In this document: positions 26,481 through 35,221 of the stretch, piece by piece
Layout: each line of letters begins with the position of its first letter
Position numbering within the stretch: position 1 is the first letter of the stretch
Source of the DNA: Bacteroidota bacterium
GTDB taxonomy: Bacteria > Bacteroidota > Bacteroidia > Bacteroidales > Lentimicrobiaceae
Assembly: GCA_023434665.1 (NCBI GenBank)
Contig: JAEYSM010000022.1
Location: forward strand, 17,855-81,854
Length of the DNA: 64,000 nucleotides
Reading direction: 5' to 3'
Translations under genes and position numbers: made by a program
Notes under the pieces: model-generated
Database searches by the model: none
The model's input: only the letters and a program-made list of their open reading frames with translations
What the model was told of the DNA's origin: nothing

Positions 26481-28223
26481 ATGAAATATTACCACATTAT
26501 AAAATTACTCTTTTGCATTTTTCTCCCTGTCAGTTTGATTGCTCAGGATATTCCAGAAGGTGGCGAAGCGTTAATTTCGAAGGAACAGGCCAAGCTATTT
26601 AAGGATAGTAAGCGTGTTGAAGCCTTGTTTTTTGATGCTATTAAAGCTAAAGTAACCGATAACCCGGGTGAAGCGGTACATCTTTTTACCCAGGTTACTG
26701 AGATGGATCCTTCTTATGATGCAGCCTGGTATGAATTAGGACTCCTTTCTTACCGTCAGCGCGATATTAATGGTGCAATTAAGAATATTGCCCGAGCTTA
26801 TGAGCTCAATCCTCAGAATGAATGGTATAGTATTACACTAGCTAGTCTTTATTCACAAAATGCACAATTCGCAGAAGCGGTAATAATTTTCGAAAATCTG
26901 TATAAACAGGATCCCACAGACAGGTCTAATGCTTTTGAATTAGCTAACCTGTACATCAAAATGGATAAATCGGACAAGGCCCTCGAAATATATAATAATA
27001 TGGAGAAGAGGGAGGGAGTAAATGAAGAAATATCTCTCAGAAAACACCACATTTATCTTTCACAGGGAAAAAAGAAAAAAGCACTCGAAGAATTAGAGAA
27101 ACTTGCTTTGGCCAATGAGTACGACTCCCGGATTCAATCAATTCTCGCTGAGTTTTACATGTCAAACGGTATGGAAGACAAAGCTTTGGCAACTTATGAA
27201 AAGATATTATCAATTGATCCTGAGAATCCTTACATTAATATTTCATTGGCTGATTTTTACAGGAGAAAAGGTGATATATCCAAGTCGATTCAATTGCTAA
27301 AGACAGGTTTTTCAAATGCTACACTTGATGCGAATACCAAGCTTCAGATATTAGCTACATACTATGCACAGATAGAGAGCTATGCGGAAATAGATAAAGA
27401 TATATTAGAGCTATCAAAGATTCTTGTTGAACAACATCCAATAGAACCTCAGGTATTAGCGTTTAGGGCACAAATGCTAGCAACTCAGGAAAAATATTCT
27501 GAGGCACTGTCAATGCTCAAAAAAGTGAATGAAATAGATCCGGGTAAATACGAGAACTGGGATAATATCATGCGTATAACAGCAGTACTGGAAAAATACG
27601 ATAGTCTTAAGGTCCTTTCTCAAGAGGCGATCGAGTTGTTTCCTGTACAGCCAATGCCGTATTATTTCAATGCGGTTGCGCACTATATGTTAAAAGATTA
27701 TGAAGGTGTTATATCGGCAACCAACAAAGGAATAAAGCTGGTTTTTAATAATAACCGTCTTATGTCCGATTTCCACAGTATGGCTGGCGATGCACATCAT
27801 TCACTTGATCAGGATCAGGAAGCATTTAAGGCTTATGAATCAGCACTGCGTTTTAATCCTGATAATTCAGCAGTCCTTAACAATTATGCCTATTATCTCT
27901 CCTTAACAGGATCAGAGCTGGATAAAGCTGAAAGGATGGCAGTCCAGGCTAATGAAATTTCACCGGAAAATGCCACGTACCTTGATACTTATGCCTGGAT
28001 TCTTTACAAAAAAGGAAGATATAGTGAAGCTCTAATTCAGATGGACAAAGTAATGAAACTGGATGATAATCCTTCTGGTACGGTGCTTGAACATTATGGA
28101 GATATCCTGTATAAACTAAACAGAATTGATGAGGCAGTTAAATGGTGGAAACATGCTCAGGAGGCCGGCGATGGATCTGATAAACTACCTGCCAAAATAA
28201 ATGACAGCAAATTATATGAATAA
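26481..28223 (+). CDS. Secreted/periplasmic TPR repeat protein
   Basis: A 580-residue protein with a signal peptide (hydrophobic stretch to about residue 21, ending SLIAQD) and then TPR-type helical repeats over nearly the whole length. Clear repeat units contain A-W-Y-x-L-G, N-P-Y-I-N-I-S-L-A-D-F-Y and N-P-D-N-S-A-V-L-N-N-Y-A-Y. TPR arrays mediate protein-protein contacts. Its location between dut and a lipoprotein gene, with an eight-base overlap into the latter, suggests a periplasmic scaffold that acts with the DUF4292 protein. Partners are not known from sequence. Confidence 0.82.
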   Translation: MKYYHIIKLLFCIFLPVSLIAQDIPEGGEALISKEQAKLFKDSKRVEALFFDAIKAKVTDNPGEAVHLFTQVTEMDPSYDAAWYELGLLSYRQRDINGAIKNIARAYELNPQNEWYSITLASLYSQNAQFAEAVIIFENLYKQDPTDRSNAFELANLYIKMDKSDKALEIYNNMEKREGVNEEISLRKHHIYLSQGKKKKALEELEKLALANEYDSRIQSILAEFYMSNGMEDKALATYEKILSIDPENPYINISLADFYRRKGDISKSIQLLKTGFSNATLDANTKLQILATYYAQIESYAEIDKDILELSKILVEQHPIEPQVLAFRAQMLATQEKYSEALSMLKKVNEIDPGKYENWDNIMRITAVLEKYDSLKVLSQEAIELFPVQPMPYYFNAVAHYMLKDYEGVISATNKGIKLVFNNNRLMSDFHSMAGDAHHSLDQDQEAFKAYESALRFNPDNSAVLNNYAYYLSLTGSELDKAERMAVQANEISPENATYLDTYAWILYKKGRYSEALIQMDKVMKLDDNPSGTVLEHYGDILYKLNRIDEAVKWWKHAQEAGDGSDKLPAKINDSKLYE

Positions 28224-29046
28224 ACGTACTGCTAACCTTGGTTTTTATATTCTTATATTGCTCCTGACTTTTAATTTTTCATGCAGTTCTATCAGGAAAA
28301 CAATTAAAGAACCTCTAAAAGAACAAGGCACCGATTTCCTTATCGATAACCTGAAGGCCAATGAACTTGATTATGAAAATTTATCAGCAAAATTCTCAGC
28401 CACTTTTAAGCAAAACCGAAAAGAGACCCAATTGACCGGACAAATACGTATTCTCAGGGATAGTGTAATTTGGGTTTCAGTCTCGCCGTTCCTGGGAATT
28501 GAAATGGTCAGGTTATTCATAACCAACGACTCGGTTTTCTATTTGAACCGTATGGAAAGCATTTATTTTAAGGGAGGTTTTGATAACATCAATATCCTGG
28601 TAAACAGCTCAATTGATTATGATATGCTCCAGTCGTTTCTGACCGGAAATGATTTTTCGGAATATGATAACACTTCTTTTAAAGGGGGCATTGATAATAA
28701 AGAGTATACACTTACTACCACCAACAGACGTAAGATAAGAAAAAGTAACAGACAGAACGCTGATGCCAATATTCCCCTACAGCATATTTGGCTTGATCCT
28801 GAGACCTTCAAAATCAACAGGATAATGATAAAAGAATTATCAGGTCAAAATCGAAAAGCTGAAGCTGTGTATCAATATGAGAAAATGGGCGATAAAACGG
28901 TTCCTGTTAATATTAATTTTGAAGTGGAAACGAAGGATAATAATGCTGTCATTGACATAAACTATTCAAAGATAACAATTGGCGAACAGCTTCAATTTCC
29001 ATTCAATATTCCGGATAAGTATACAAGAATCAATAACTTGAAATAA
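28216..29046 (+). CDS. DUF4292 family lipoprotein
   Basis: A 276-residue protein starting at the ATG at 28216, which overlaps the TPR gene stop by eight bases. An ATG at 28201 would add five residues. The signal peptide ends in a lipobox-like FNFSC with Cys23 as the lipidated residue, followed by SSIRKTIKE. The rest is beta-rich (VSVSPFLGIEMVRLFIT, TVPVNINFEVE) in the style of LolA/LolB-like and DUF4292 proteins of Bacteroidota. A role in moving lipids or lipoproteins in the periplasm is suggested by that fold resemblance only. Confidence 0.75.
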   Translation: MNKRTANLGFYILILLLTFNFSCSSIRKTIKEPLKEQGTDFLIDNLKANELDYENLSAKFSATFKQNRKETQLTGQIRILRDSVIWVSVSPFLGIEMVRLFITNDSVFYLNRMESIYFKGGFDNINILVNSSIDYDMLQSFLTGNDFSEYDNTSFKGGIDNKEYTLTTTNRRKIRKSNRQNADANIPLQHIWLDPETFKINRIMIKELSGQNRKAEAVYQYEKMGDKTVPVNINFEVETKDNNAVIDINYSKITIGEQLQFPFNIPDKYTRINNLK

Positions 29047-29055
29047 TACCACCCT

Positions 29056-30306
29056 ATGATTAAATGGCTATCTTTTTGTCGTAAACTTCATTTAATTCTG
29101 ACTGGGTTTTTGATTCTTTTTTCAATATCTTTTATTTATGGACAAGATAAGAAGAGTCAGTTACAAGCACGTAAAGCAAAAATTGAAGAGGAAATTAACT
29201 ACACCAACAAATTACTTACTGAAACGAAGAAATCAAAGCAAGCTACCCTGAATCAATTAGTATTATTAAATAAAAAGATTTCTCACCGGCAAGAGCTTAT
29301 TAACACTATTAACAGTGAAATACAGCAAATAGACTCAAAAATAATTCAGACGAACGATACCATAGCTGAACTAAGTGAAAATATTAATAGGCTGAAAGAA
29401 GAATATGCACGGATGATTTATTATGCACAAAAAAATAAGAGCTCATATTCACGGTTAATGTTCATTTTTTCTTCTCAAAGTTTTAACCAGGCTTATCAAA
29501 GATTAAAATACTTTCAGCAATACAGTAGCTATCGAAAAAATCAGGTGAGGGTAATTCGGGAAACACAAGCTATACTTGCCGAAAAAGTTGCGTTGCTTCA
29601 ATCACAGAAAAAGGAAAAAGTCTCGCTCAAGAGCACTGAAGAAAGGGAACGACAAAAGCTATCACAGGAAAAACAAGAACAGGACAAAGCGGTAAAGAAT
29701 CTCAGTCAAAAGGAAAAAGATTTACTTAAAAAGTTGAGAGAAAGCGAGAAAGCCGCCAAGCGATTACAAAAAGCTATTGAGGATTTAATTGCCGAAGAAC
29801 TAAGAAAAGCAAGGGAGACTGCTAAGAAAACAGGAACTAAACCAACACCAGAAAATGCGTTTGGATTGACCCCATCAGAAATGAAGCTTTCTAATAGTTT
29901 TGCAGGAAATAAGGGAATTTTGCCATGGCCGACCGAAAGAGGCGTTATATCAGAAACTTTTGGAGAGCATTCTCACCCGGTACTCAAAGGAATAAAGACT
30001 AAAAATAACGGAGTTGACATTTCCACTACCCAGGGGGCGACTGCTAGGGCCGTATTTGATGGAGTGGTCACATCAACTATGACACTTCCAAATTATAACA
30101 ATGTTGTAATCATACGACATGGTGAATTCCTTACAGTATACTCCAATCTTAGAGAAATCTACGTTAAGAAAGGAGATAAAGTGACAACAAAGCAAAAAAT
30201 CGGAATTATTGAAACTGATGAATCTGGTAAGACCAAATTGCATTTTGAGCTTTGGAAAGGAAAGATTTTACAAAATCCCGAAGCATGGATTGCCAAATCA
30301 AGATAA
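29056..30306 (+). CDS. EnvC-like murein hydrolase activator (M23/LytM fold)
   Basis: A 416-residue periplasmic protein: signal peptide to about residue 29, a long coiled coil (about 30-240), a lysine/arginine-rich linker, then a LytM (M23) domain (about 290-415). In active LytM enzymes the first zinc ligand lies in HxGxD. Here the matching segment is NNGVDI, with no His, and the final HLHFE motif is reduced to KLHFEL. The domain is therefore probably non-catalytic, like E. coli EnvC, which activates amidases at the division septum. It closes the flippase-dut-TPR-DUF4292 run, ten bases after the DUF4292 stop. Confidence 0.85.
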   Translation: MIKWLSFCRKLHLILTGFLILFSISFIYGQDKKSQLQARKAKIEEEINYTNKLLTETKKSKQATLNQLVLLNKKISHRQELINTINSEIQQIDSKIIQTNDTIAELSENINRLKEEYARMIYYAQKNKSSYSRLMFIFSSQSFNQAYQRLKYFQQYSSYRKNQVRVIRETQAILAEKVALLQSQKKEKVSLKSTEERERQKLSQEKQEQDKAVKNLSQKEKDLLKKLRESEKAAKRLQKAIEDLIAEELRKARETAKKTGTKPTPENAFGLTPSEMKLSNSFAGNKGILPWPTERGVISETFGEHSHPVLKGIKTKNNGVDISTTQGATARAVFDGVVTSTMTLPNYNNVVIIRHGEFLTVYSNLREIYVKKGDKVTTKQKIGIIETDESGKTKLHFELWKGKILQNPEAWIAKSR

Positions 30307-30341
30307 ATTGTAACATGTTTACATTCAGTGCTTGAAATGCT

Positions 30342-30349
30342 TATCTTTG
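30342..30349 (+). promoter_or_regulatory. Bacteroidota -7 box upstream of tatA
   Basis: TATCTTTG matches TAnnTTTG and lies 21 bases before the tatA ATG. An upstream TTTAC near 30318 is at roughly the right distance for a weak -33 element. Confidence 0.55.
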
Positions 30350-30370
30350 TAAAACATAAAACTAATAAAA

Positions 30371-30547
30371 ATGGCATCATTTATATTGATGGGTATTGTT
30401 GGACCATGGCAGGTTGTGCTGGTCGTAGCTGTAATACTACTGCTTTTTGGGGGTAAAAAGATTCCTGAATTGATGAGGGGCCTTGGAAAGGGTATCAAAG
30501 AATTTAAGGACGGAATGGGTGATAACCAACAAGAAGAGAAAAAATAA
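30371..30547 (+). CDS. tatA: Twin-arginine translocase subunit TatA/TatE
   Basis: A 58-residue protein. One hydrophobic helix (QVVLVVAVILLLFGG, about residues 14-28) is followed by the hinge KKIPELMRGLGKG and an amphipathic helix with a charged tail, the standard TatA architecture. TatA oligomers form the passage for folded Tat substrates. No tatC is nearby. The last codons are AAA repeats ending in TAA, and they merge into the A-tract that acts as the terminator T-run of the convergent tRNA gene. Confidence 0.9.
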   Translation: MASFILMGIVGPWQVVLVVAVILLLFGGKKIPELMRGLGKGIKEFKDGMGDNQQEEKK

Positions 30548-30577
30548 AAAAAATACCTGTAAAGTAATTTACAGGTA
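30538..30577 (-). terminator. Intrinsic terminator of tRNA-Ala
   Basis: A perfect ten-base stem (30554-30563 paired with 30568-30577, core TACCTGTAAA) encloses the loop GTAA. On the minus strand it is followed directly by a T-rich run at 30553-30538. It starts six bases after the tRNA 3' end. On the plus strand no T-run follows, so it serves the tRNA. Confidence 0.8.
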
Positions 30578-30582
30578 CCTTG

Positions 30583-30656
30583 TGGAGCGTAGGGGAGTCG
30601 AACCCCTGACCTTTAGACTGCCAGTCTAACGCTCTAGCCAACTGAGCTAACGCCCC
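30583..30656 (-). tRNA. tRNA-Ala, anticodon GGC
   Basis: The 74-base minus-strand sequence folds as a standard cloverleaf. The acceptor stem GGGGCGT pairs with ACGCTCC and contains the G3:U70 wobble pair that identifies tRNA-Ala. The D arm has TAGCTCAGTTGGCTAGAGC. The anticodon stem TTAGA/TCTAA encloses the loop CTGGCAG, giving anticodon GGC for GCC and GCU codons. The T arm has GGTTCGACTCC. The discriminator base is A. The 3' CCA is not encoded, as is usual in this phylum. Confidence 0.96.
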
Positions 30657-30753
30657 ATTATGGACATTCGGGGATGCAAAAATAGAAAATTTTATGAATT
30701 TTCTAACTTTTATCTCTAAATTTTAGATATTTGCAGCCGTTTTTTAAATATAA

Positions 30754-31320
30754 ATGGATAGTCTTCGTCTCTTTGCTGCCATTCACATTAAGCCTGATGA
30801 TGTCTTTTCAATGACCTTCGAAGGTCTCAGGCAAACCCTTGATTATAATATTATTAAGTGGGTTGACTTGCATAACATGCATATTACACTCAGATTCTTT
30901 GGTGAAACAAACCCTGAGGAAGTGCCAATTATCACGGGGGCTCTTCAAAAGGCAGTTACCGGATTCAAGCCTTTTAATCTTACCCTTGAAAAGACAGGTG
31001 TGTTTGGAAGCCGATATGATCCCAGGGTAATATGGTTCGGAATAAAAGAAAATCCTGCCCTACTACAATTGCATAAGAATATAAGCCAAGCCCTTGAAGA
31101 GGCAGAATATTTTGGCGATAGGCAGAACTTCGTTCCACATATCACTGTCGGGCGAATTAAGGAGATAAGAGACAAGCACTTCTTTCAACAAATAATTGAC
31201 AGATTCAGCGACGTTAAACTCCTTACACAGCCTGTCGATTCCTTCTCACTATATAATAGCGAGCTAAAGAAAGAAGGTCCCATATACACCAGTATTGAGA
31301 CCTTCACCTTCAATCAATAA
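30754..31320 (+). CDS. thpR: RNA 2',3'-cyclic phosphodiesterase (2'-5' RNA ligase family)
   Basis: A 188-residue member of the 2H phosphoesterase superfamily, which opens 2',3'-cyclic phosphates on RNA. The two catalytic motifs are MHITLRFFG (about residues 44-52) and PHITVGRI (about 128-135), matching HxTxRF and HxTxxR in the usual spacing. The N-terminus LRLFAAIHI matches the family's RLFxAI start. It stands alone between the tRNA gene and a convergent DUF6249 gene, so its biological substrate is not indicated by context. Confidence 0.9.
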   Translation: MDSLRLFAAIHIKPDDVFSMTFEGLRQTLDYNIIKWVDLHNMHITLRFFGETNPEEVPIITGALQKAVTGFKPFNLTLEKTGVFGSRYDPRVIWFGIKENPALLQLHKNISQALEEAEYFGDRQNFVPHITVGRIKEIRDKHFFQQIIDRFSDVKLLTQPVDSFSLYNSELKKEGPIYTSIETFTFNQ

Positions 31321-31333
31321 TAACTTAGAAATA

Positions 31334-31696
31334 TTACTGCTCCTGATAAACCCTGTTATCTTTAGGTGTTTTATCATGCTTCCTTAAAATATTCCTTTCA
31401 ATAAGGTAGTCAATTATCAATGCAACACCACCAAAAAGGGTTACAAATGAAAAGTATGCTGCTTCTTCTTCCATTCCACCTGCCCTCACTATTATATTGG
31501 CAAGTAAGATCCCTAAACCAATTCCTGTAAACAGTAATCCATATTTTAGAGTACTAAAACCCGTGGTTGGCTTTTCAAAACTTCGTGGGTCAAGGCCTCT
31601 GTCTAATAGAGCCATTCTCTCTTTCTTCCGGATCGACAGGAAGATTATTCCATAAATGGTGGCGAAAATTGCAACCGGTACTATGATATCTGTCAT
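31334..31696 (-). CDS. DUF6249-like membrane protein
   Basis: A 120-residue protein with three hydrophobic segments (about 3-20, 52-68 and 78-98) separated by a short basic loop containing KKERMALLDRGLDP, a hallmark of this small Bacteroidota family as I recall it. The tail is polar. Function unknown. In other Bacteroidota such genes often lie next to ECF sigma factors, and here one begins 225 bases away in the opposite direction, so a shared membrane-stress role is possible but unproven. Confidence 0.65.
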   Translation of the reverse strand: MTDIIVPVAIFATIYGIIFLSIRKKERMALLDRGLDPRSFEKPTTGFSTLKYGLLFTGIGLGILLANIIVRAGGMEEEAAYFSFVTLFGGVALIIDYLIERNILRKHDKTPKDNRVYQEQ

Positions 31697-31762
31697 GGTC
31701 GTATGTTTTTTATTTTAACATTTTGACGCAATTATATCTCTCAGGTTACATCACATTCTATT

Positions 31763-31770
31763 TATCTTTG
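31763..31770 (+). promoter_or_regulatory. Bacteroidota -7 box upstream of the ECF sigma gene
   Basis: TATCTTTG matches TAnnTTTG. It lies about 150 bases before the sigma factor ATG, which would give a long leader. It is the best promoter candidate in the divergent gap. Confidence 0.4.
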
Positions 31771-31921
31771 TGAATTCGCAATAAAACGATCTTCCTTGTT
31801 TATTAAAAATTTGTTCTTGTAAGTGCTCTTTTATTCCATTTTATGTGTTTACTAATAGAAAAATATCCTTTTAGATGACAATAGTGTAACCTGAAAATAG
31901 ATCACTCGTCTAAAGAACAGA

Positions 31922-32488
31922 ATGATGAAAAATGACGATCTAACCATCATTAACCAGGTTATAAATGGTAATACCGGGTTGTTTAGTATCCTTGTGGAAA
32001 AGTACAAGGATATGGTTTTTTCTTTGGTGGTCAAGATTGTGCGAAACAGAGAAGAGGCTGAAGAAGTTGCTCAGGATACATTCCTTAAAGCATATCATCA
32101 CCTTGGAAACTTTAAAAATGAATCAAGATTTTCTACTTGGTTATTCCGGATTGCTTACAATACAGCCATTTCGAGCACCAGAAAGAAAACCTTGATTACT
32201 TCAGTTATTGATGACAATGTTGTAGAAAACTATAGTGTTGATAATATAAGGGAAAACCTTGAAAGTGTTGATCTTACAGAAAGAATAGCAATCCTGAAAG
32301 ATGTTATAGCTTATCTTCCGAAAGAAGAACAGTTCTTGATTCAGTTGTTTTATTTCAACAAACAAAGTGTTGAAGAAATTTGTCACATAAGTAGCCTGAC
32401 TGAATCAAATGTGAAGGTAAAACTTCATAGGATAAGGAAGAAATTATATAGTACCATGCAGGATCGTTTTAATGTTAAGACAGGTTGA
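31922..32488 (+). CDS. ECF-type RNA polymerase sigma factor
   Basis: A 188-residue alternative sigma factor. Region 2 (about residues 15-85) includes DMVFSLVVKIVRNREEAEE and FLKAYHHLGNFKNESRFSTW, the standard -10-recognition and melting segment. Region 4 (about 125-180) has LPKEEQFLIQLFYF and a helix-turn-helix ending KVKLHRIRKKL. No region 1 or 3 is present, as expected for ECF factors. Start codons at 31922 and 31925 are both possible. The next gene starts 14-20 bases after the stop and is probably its membrane-bound regulator. Target promoters are not visible. Confidence 0.9.
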   Translation: MMKNDDLTIINQVINGNTGLFSILVEKYKDMVFSLVVKIVRNREEAEEVAQDTFLKAYHHLGNFKNESRFSTWLFRIAYNTAISSTRKKTLITSVIDDNVVENYSVDNIRENLESVDLTERIAILKDVIAYLPKEEQFLIQLFYFNKQSVEEICHISSLTESNVKVKLHRIRKKLYSTMQDRFNVKTG

Positions 32489-32502
32489 AAACCAGAAAAT
32501 AT

Positions 32503-32955
32503 ATGTTTATGGAAAACCAGAAAAATTTTGAGTTCGTAAATGACCCTTTTTTAGAAGAGATTTTCAATTATCTTCCTCCAGAGAAACCATCCTCTGATTT
32601 TACTAAGCAGGTAATGAATCAGATATATGCCCATGTCGAGCCGGAAATGGAACCCGGTAAATACAGAAAACAAATGTTATGGGCTTATGCATCAATGGCG
32701 GCCGGTCTAATAATTATCGGAGTGATTATATTCGCTGTATGGCCATTTATTGAAATTCCTTTCCAATTAAATTATACATCTATTTTAAACCTGGTTAACT
32801 ACACTTTATCAGTTGTGGATGAAATTTCACGCATAGGCGATTTAGTACAAAATTCAACTATTCAAATATCAGTTTTCTTTTCAATACTAATTTTGCTGGT
32901 AATTGAACGATTAATCCGTAGAGATGTTAATAAAAGCAGCATTTATATGTTTTAA
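32503..32955 (+). CDS. Two-helix membrane protein, putative anti-sigma factor
   Basis: A protein of about 150 residues downstream of the ECF sigma gene. A frame extending up to a TTG that overlaps the sigma stop is less likely than the ATG at 32503 or 32509. The N-terminal 50 residues are soluble and contain PPEKPSSDFTKQVMNQI, a short segment often seen in Bacteroidota anti-sigma-like proteins. Membrane helices lie near residues 60-82 and 120-138. It lacks the HxxxCxxC zinc motif of ZAS anti-sigma factors. The role is inferred from gene order and topology only. Confidence 0.55.
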   Translation: MFMENQKNFEFVNDPFLEEIFNYLPPEKPSSDFTKQVMNQIYAHVEPEMEPGKYRKQMLWAYASMAAGLIIIGVIIFAVWPFIEIPFQLNYTSILNLVNYTLSVVDEISRIGDLVQNSTIQISVFFSILILLVIERLIRRDVNKSSIYMF

Positions 32956-32957
32956 TC

Positions 32958-33833
32958 ATGCTTTTTCCCGGCTTGGAGGATTATTTAAGTCATTGGCTAT
33001 CAAGATTTAAGTCTGGGTGCTCCATTGTTGAAACCCAATATATTACAGGTGGATCTATTAATGAAGCCTATAAAATCAGGACTACCTGTGGTATATGCTT
33101 CCTGAAGTACAATAGTGCTTCTAAGTATCCTGAAATGTTCACCAAGGAAAAAGCAGCTCTTGAACTTTTATCAGGTACAAATACTGTAATTGTTCCAGAA
33201 GTCCTTACTTCTGATACTTTTGGTAATTGCAGTTTCCTGCTTTTAAAATATGAATCACCCACCAAACCAACAAAAAATTACTGGACTGTCTTTGCAAAAC
33301 ACCTTAGTTCATTACATCAGGTTAAAGCAAAACACTATGGTCTGGATTACGATAATTACATAGGATCACTACCTCAAATAAATACTTATAAGGATGATTA
33401 CATCGAGTTCTTCATCAGCTGCCGTTTGAATCCCTTGCTCAGGAGTGCTGTTGATAAGGGACTACTTTCTCATAAAGATATACTTCAATTCGAAAATCTT
33501 TATAAGCTATTGCCTGATATGCTTTCGGTTGAAAAGCCCTCTTTAATCCATGGTGATCTCTGGTCAGGAAATCTTATTGTCAATCACAAGGGTCTTCCCT
33601 GTGTGATAGATCCTGCTATTTATTATGGACATAGGGAATCAGATATCGCGATGACAAAACTATTCGGTGGATTTCCAATTTCCTTTTATGATACTTATCA
33701 ATCATGCTTGCCAATGGAAAAGGGGTGGGAGGAAAGAATACCTATTCACCAATTGTATCCCCTGCTGGTACATGTGAATCTTTTTGGAATGAGTTATGCT
33801 TCACAGTTAAGGAATATAATTACGAGATACTAA
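32958..33833 (+). CDS. Fructosamine kinase family protein
   Basis: A 291-residue member of the fructosamine-3-kinase/ketosamine kinase group (aminoglycoside-phosphotransferase fold), which phosphorylates sugars linked to amines and so helps reverse protein glycation. The catalytic loop is HGDLWSGN (around residue 198) and the metal-binding segment VIDPAIYYGHRESDIAMTKLFGG follows; both match the family. The glycine-rich N-terminal strand GGSINEAYKI is present. The start follows the previous gene by two bases, so it may belong to the sigma/anti-sigma transcript. Its true substrate is unknown. Confidence 0.88.
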   Translation: MLFPGLEDYLSHWLSRFKSGCSIVETQYITGGSINEAYKIRTTCGICFLKYNSASKYPEMFTKEKAALELLSGTNTVIVPEVLTSDTFGNCSFLLLKYESPTKPTKNYWTVFAKHLSSLHQVKAKHYGLDYDNYIGSLPQINTYKDDYIEFFISCRLNPLLRSAVDKGLLSHKDILQFENLYKLLPDMLSVEKPSLIHGDLWSGNLIVNHKGLPCVIDPAIYYGHRESDIAMTKLFGGFPISFYDTYQSCLPMEKGWEERIPIHQLYPLLVHVNLFGMSYASQLRNIITRY

Positions 33834-33837
33834 CAAA

Positions 33838-35217
33838 CTATTTTCTTGTGATCCCTTCCCTGCGCTCTTCCCAAAGTTGTTTGAAATTTACTTCATTAAT
33901 CGTCACTCCGGTTCCTAATAATTTACCCGGATAACTTCGTTTCAAGATAATATTTTTCCATATGGGCTTCCAGTCCATCCATTTACGACTTCTAAGATAT
34001 TTGGACCATCCTTCCATTTTAATTTTCTCTAAAAAGTTGTGATTCCCCATTTTAACCGAATCATTCCGATTATGCAGAATTTGCTCATTCAGATTAATTG
34101 CTACCGGACAAACATCATTGTACTTACCACAAGAAACACTTGCATAGCTTAAATGCATAAATTCCTCGGGGCCCCTCATCCATGGAGTAATTATAGAGCC
34201 TATTGGACCGGTATAGGTAGTGCCATAACTTTGACCACCAATTATGCGATAAACAGGACACGCATTATGACAAGCACCACAATCAATGCAGCTTAACGCC
34301 CTTCTTTGAAATTTCTGAGAGAGAACTTCACTTCTTCCATTGTCTATAAGGATTACATACAATTCTCTGGGTCCATCTTTTTCTCCTTCTTTACCAGGCC
34401 CGCTCAATATGGTGTTAAATGCATTCATTCTTTGGCCGGAACTATATGTAGCATATAGGGGCAATAAGGTATCAAGATTTATGATAGAAGGTATTACTTT
34501 ATCTATACCGGCAAGAATTATCTGAATATCAGGAATCACGCTGTTAAGTGCGGCATCACCTGAATTTTCAGAGAGGCATACGGAACCTGTATCAGCTATA
34601 ATAAAGTTTGCACCGGTAATGGAAGCAACATTTGATTGAAAAACTGGTCGGAATTTTTTTCTGATAAATTCTACTATTTCGAGTGCATTATGTTTTGGAG
34701 CGATTTGTTCTTTTTGTTGCAGGACTGCTTTTATATCGCTAAATGTTTTAGAAATCAGAAGTGAGGATGGATGGCGTGGATCTTCATCAAACATACTAAG
34801 AATATATTCACCAGGACTCACTTTAACAGCTGATATTTCTGCAGCATCCAGTGCTTCATCAATCTTTATTTCATCGGCTAAAAGTGAGAATGACCTATTG
34901 ATTTTTGTCACTCTGCATTTTTTCAGAACTTTTAATATCAAGGAGTTTGCCTCTTCGGCATTCTGAGCCCACAGCACTTTTCCTCCATTGCTGTCCATGT
35001 TGGCTTCGAATTCAATTAGGTACTTTTCAAGACCATTTATACTTTTTGCACGAATATAGCCAGCCCTTTTGCGAGCAAGTTCAAGGTCTGAATACTGTAC
35101 CTTAGCTTGTTTTACTGCAGCATCATATCTTGAAACATTCTCATCAAAAATTCTTCGACGCTCCTTATCAGCAGCGTTTTCTGAAACTGCAATTTTAAAA
35201 GTTCTTTCTGCCTCCAC
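33838..35217 (-). CDS. lutB: LutB/LldF-type iron-sulfur lactate utilisation protein
   Basis: A 459-residue protein related to LutB, the iron-sulfur subunit of the LutABC lactate oxidation complex. An N-terminal LUD domain (about residues 60-290) is followed by a ferredoxin-like part. The first cluster motif CIDCGACHNACPVY is complete. In the second motif, Cys363-Gly-Lys-Tyr-Asn-Asp-Val-Cys370-Pro, the middle cysteine of the usual CxxCxxxCP pattern is Tyr366. lutA and lutC are not adjacent; rpiB lies four bases upstream of its start. Activity may be reduced if the change is real. Confidence 0.85.
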   Translation of the reverse strand: MEAERTFKIAVSENAADKERRRIFDENVSRYDAAVKQAKVQYSDLELARKRAGYIRAKSINGLEKYLIEFEANMDSNGGKVLWAQNAEEANSLILKVLKKCRVTKINRSFSLLADEIKIDEALDAAEISAVKVSPGEYILSMFDEDPRHPSSLLISKTFSDIKAVLQQKEQIAPKHNALEIVEFIRKKFRPVFQSNVASITGANFIIADTGSVCLSENSGDAALNSVIPDIQIILAGIDKVIPSIINLDTLLPLYATYSSGQRMNAFNTILSGPGKEGEKDGPRELYVILIDNGRSEVLSQKFQRRALSCIDCGACHNACPVYRIIGGQSYGTTYTGPIGSIITPWMRGPEEFMHLSYASVSCGKYNDVCPVAINLNEQILHNRNDSVKMGNHNFLEKIKMEGWSKYLRSRKWMDWKPIWKNIILKRSYPGKLLGTGVTINEVNFKQLWEERREGITRK

Positions 35218-35221
35218 GAAA

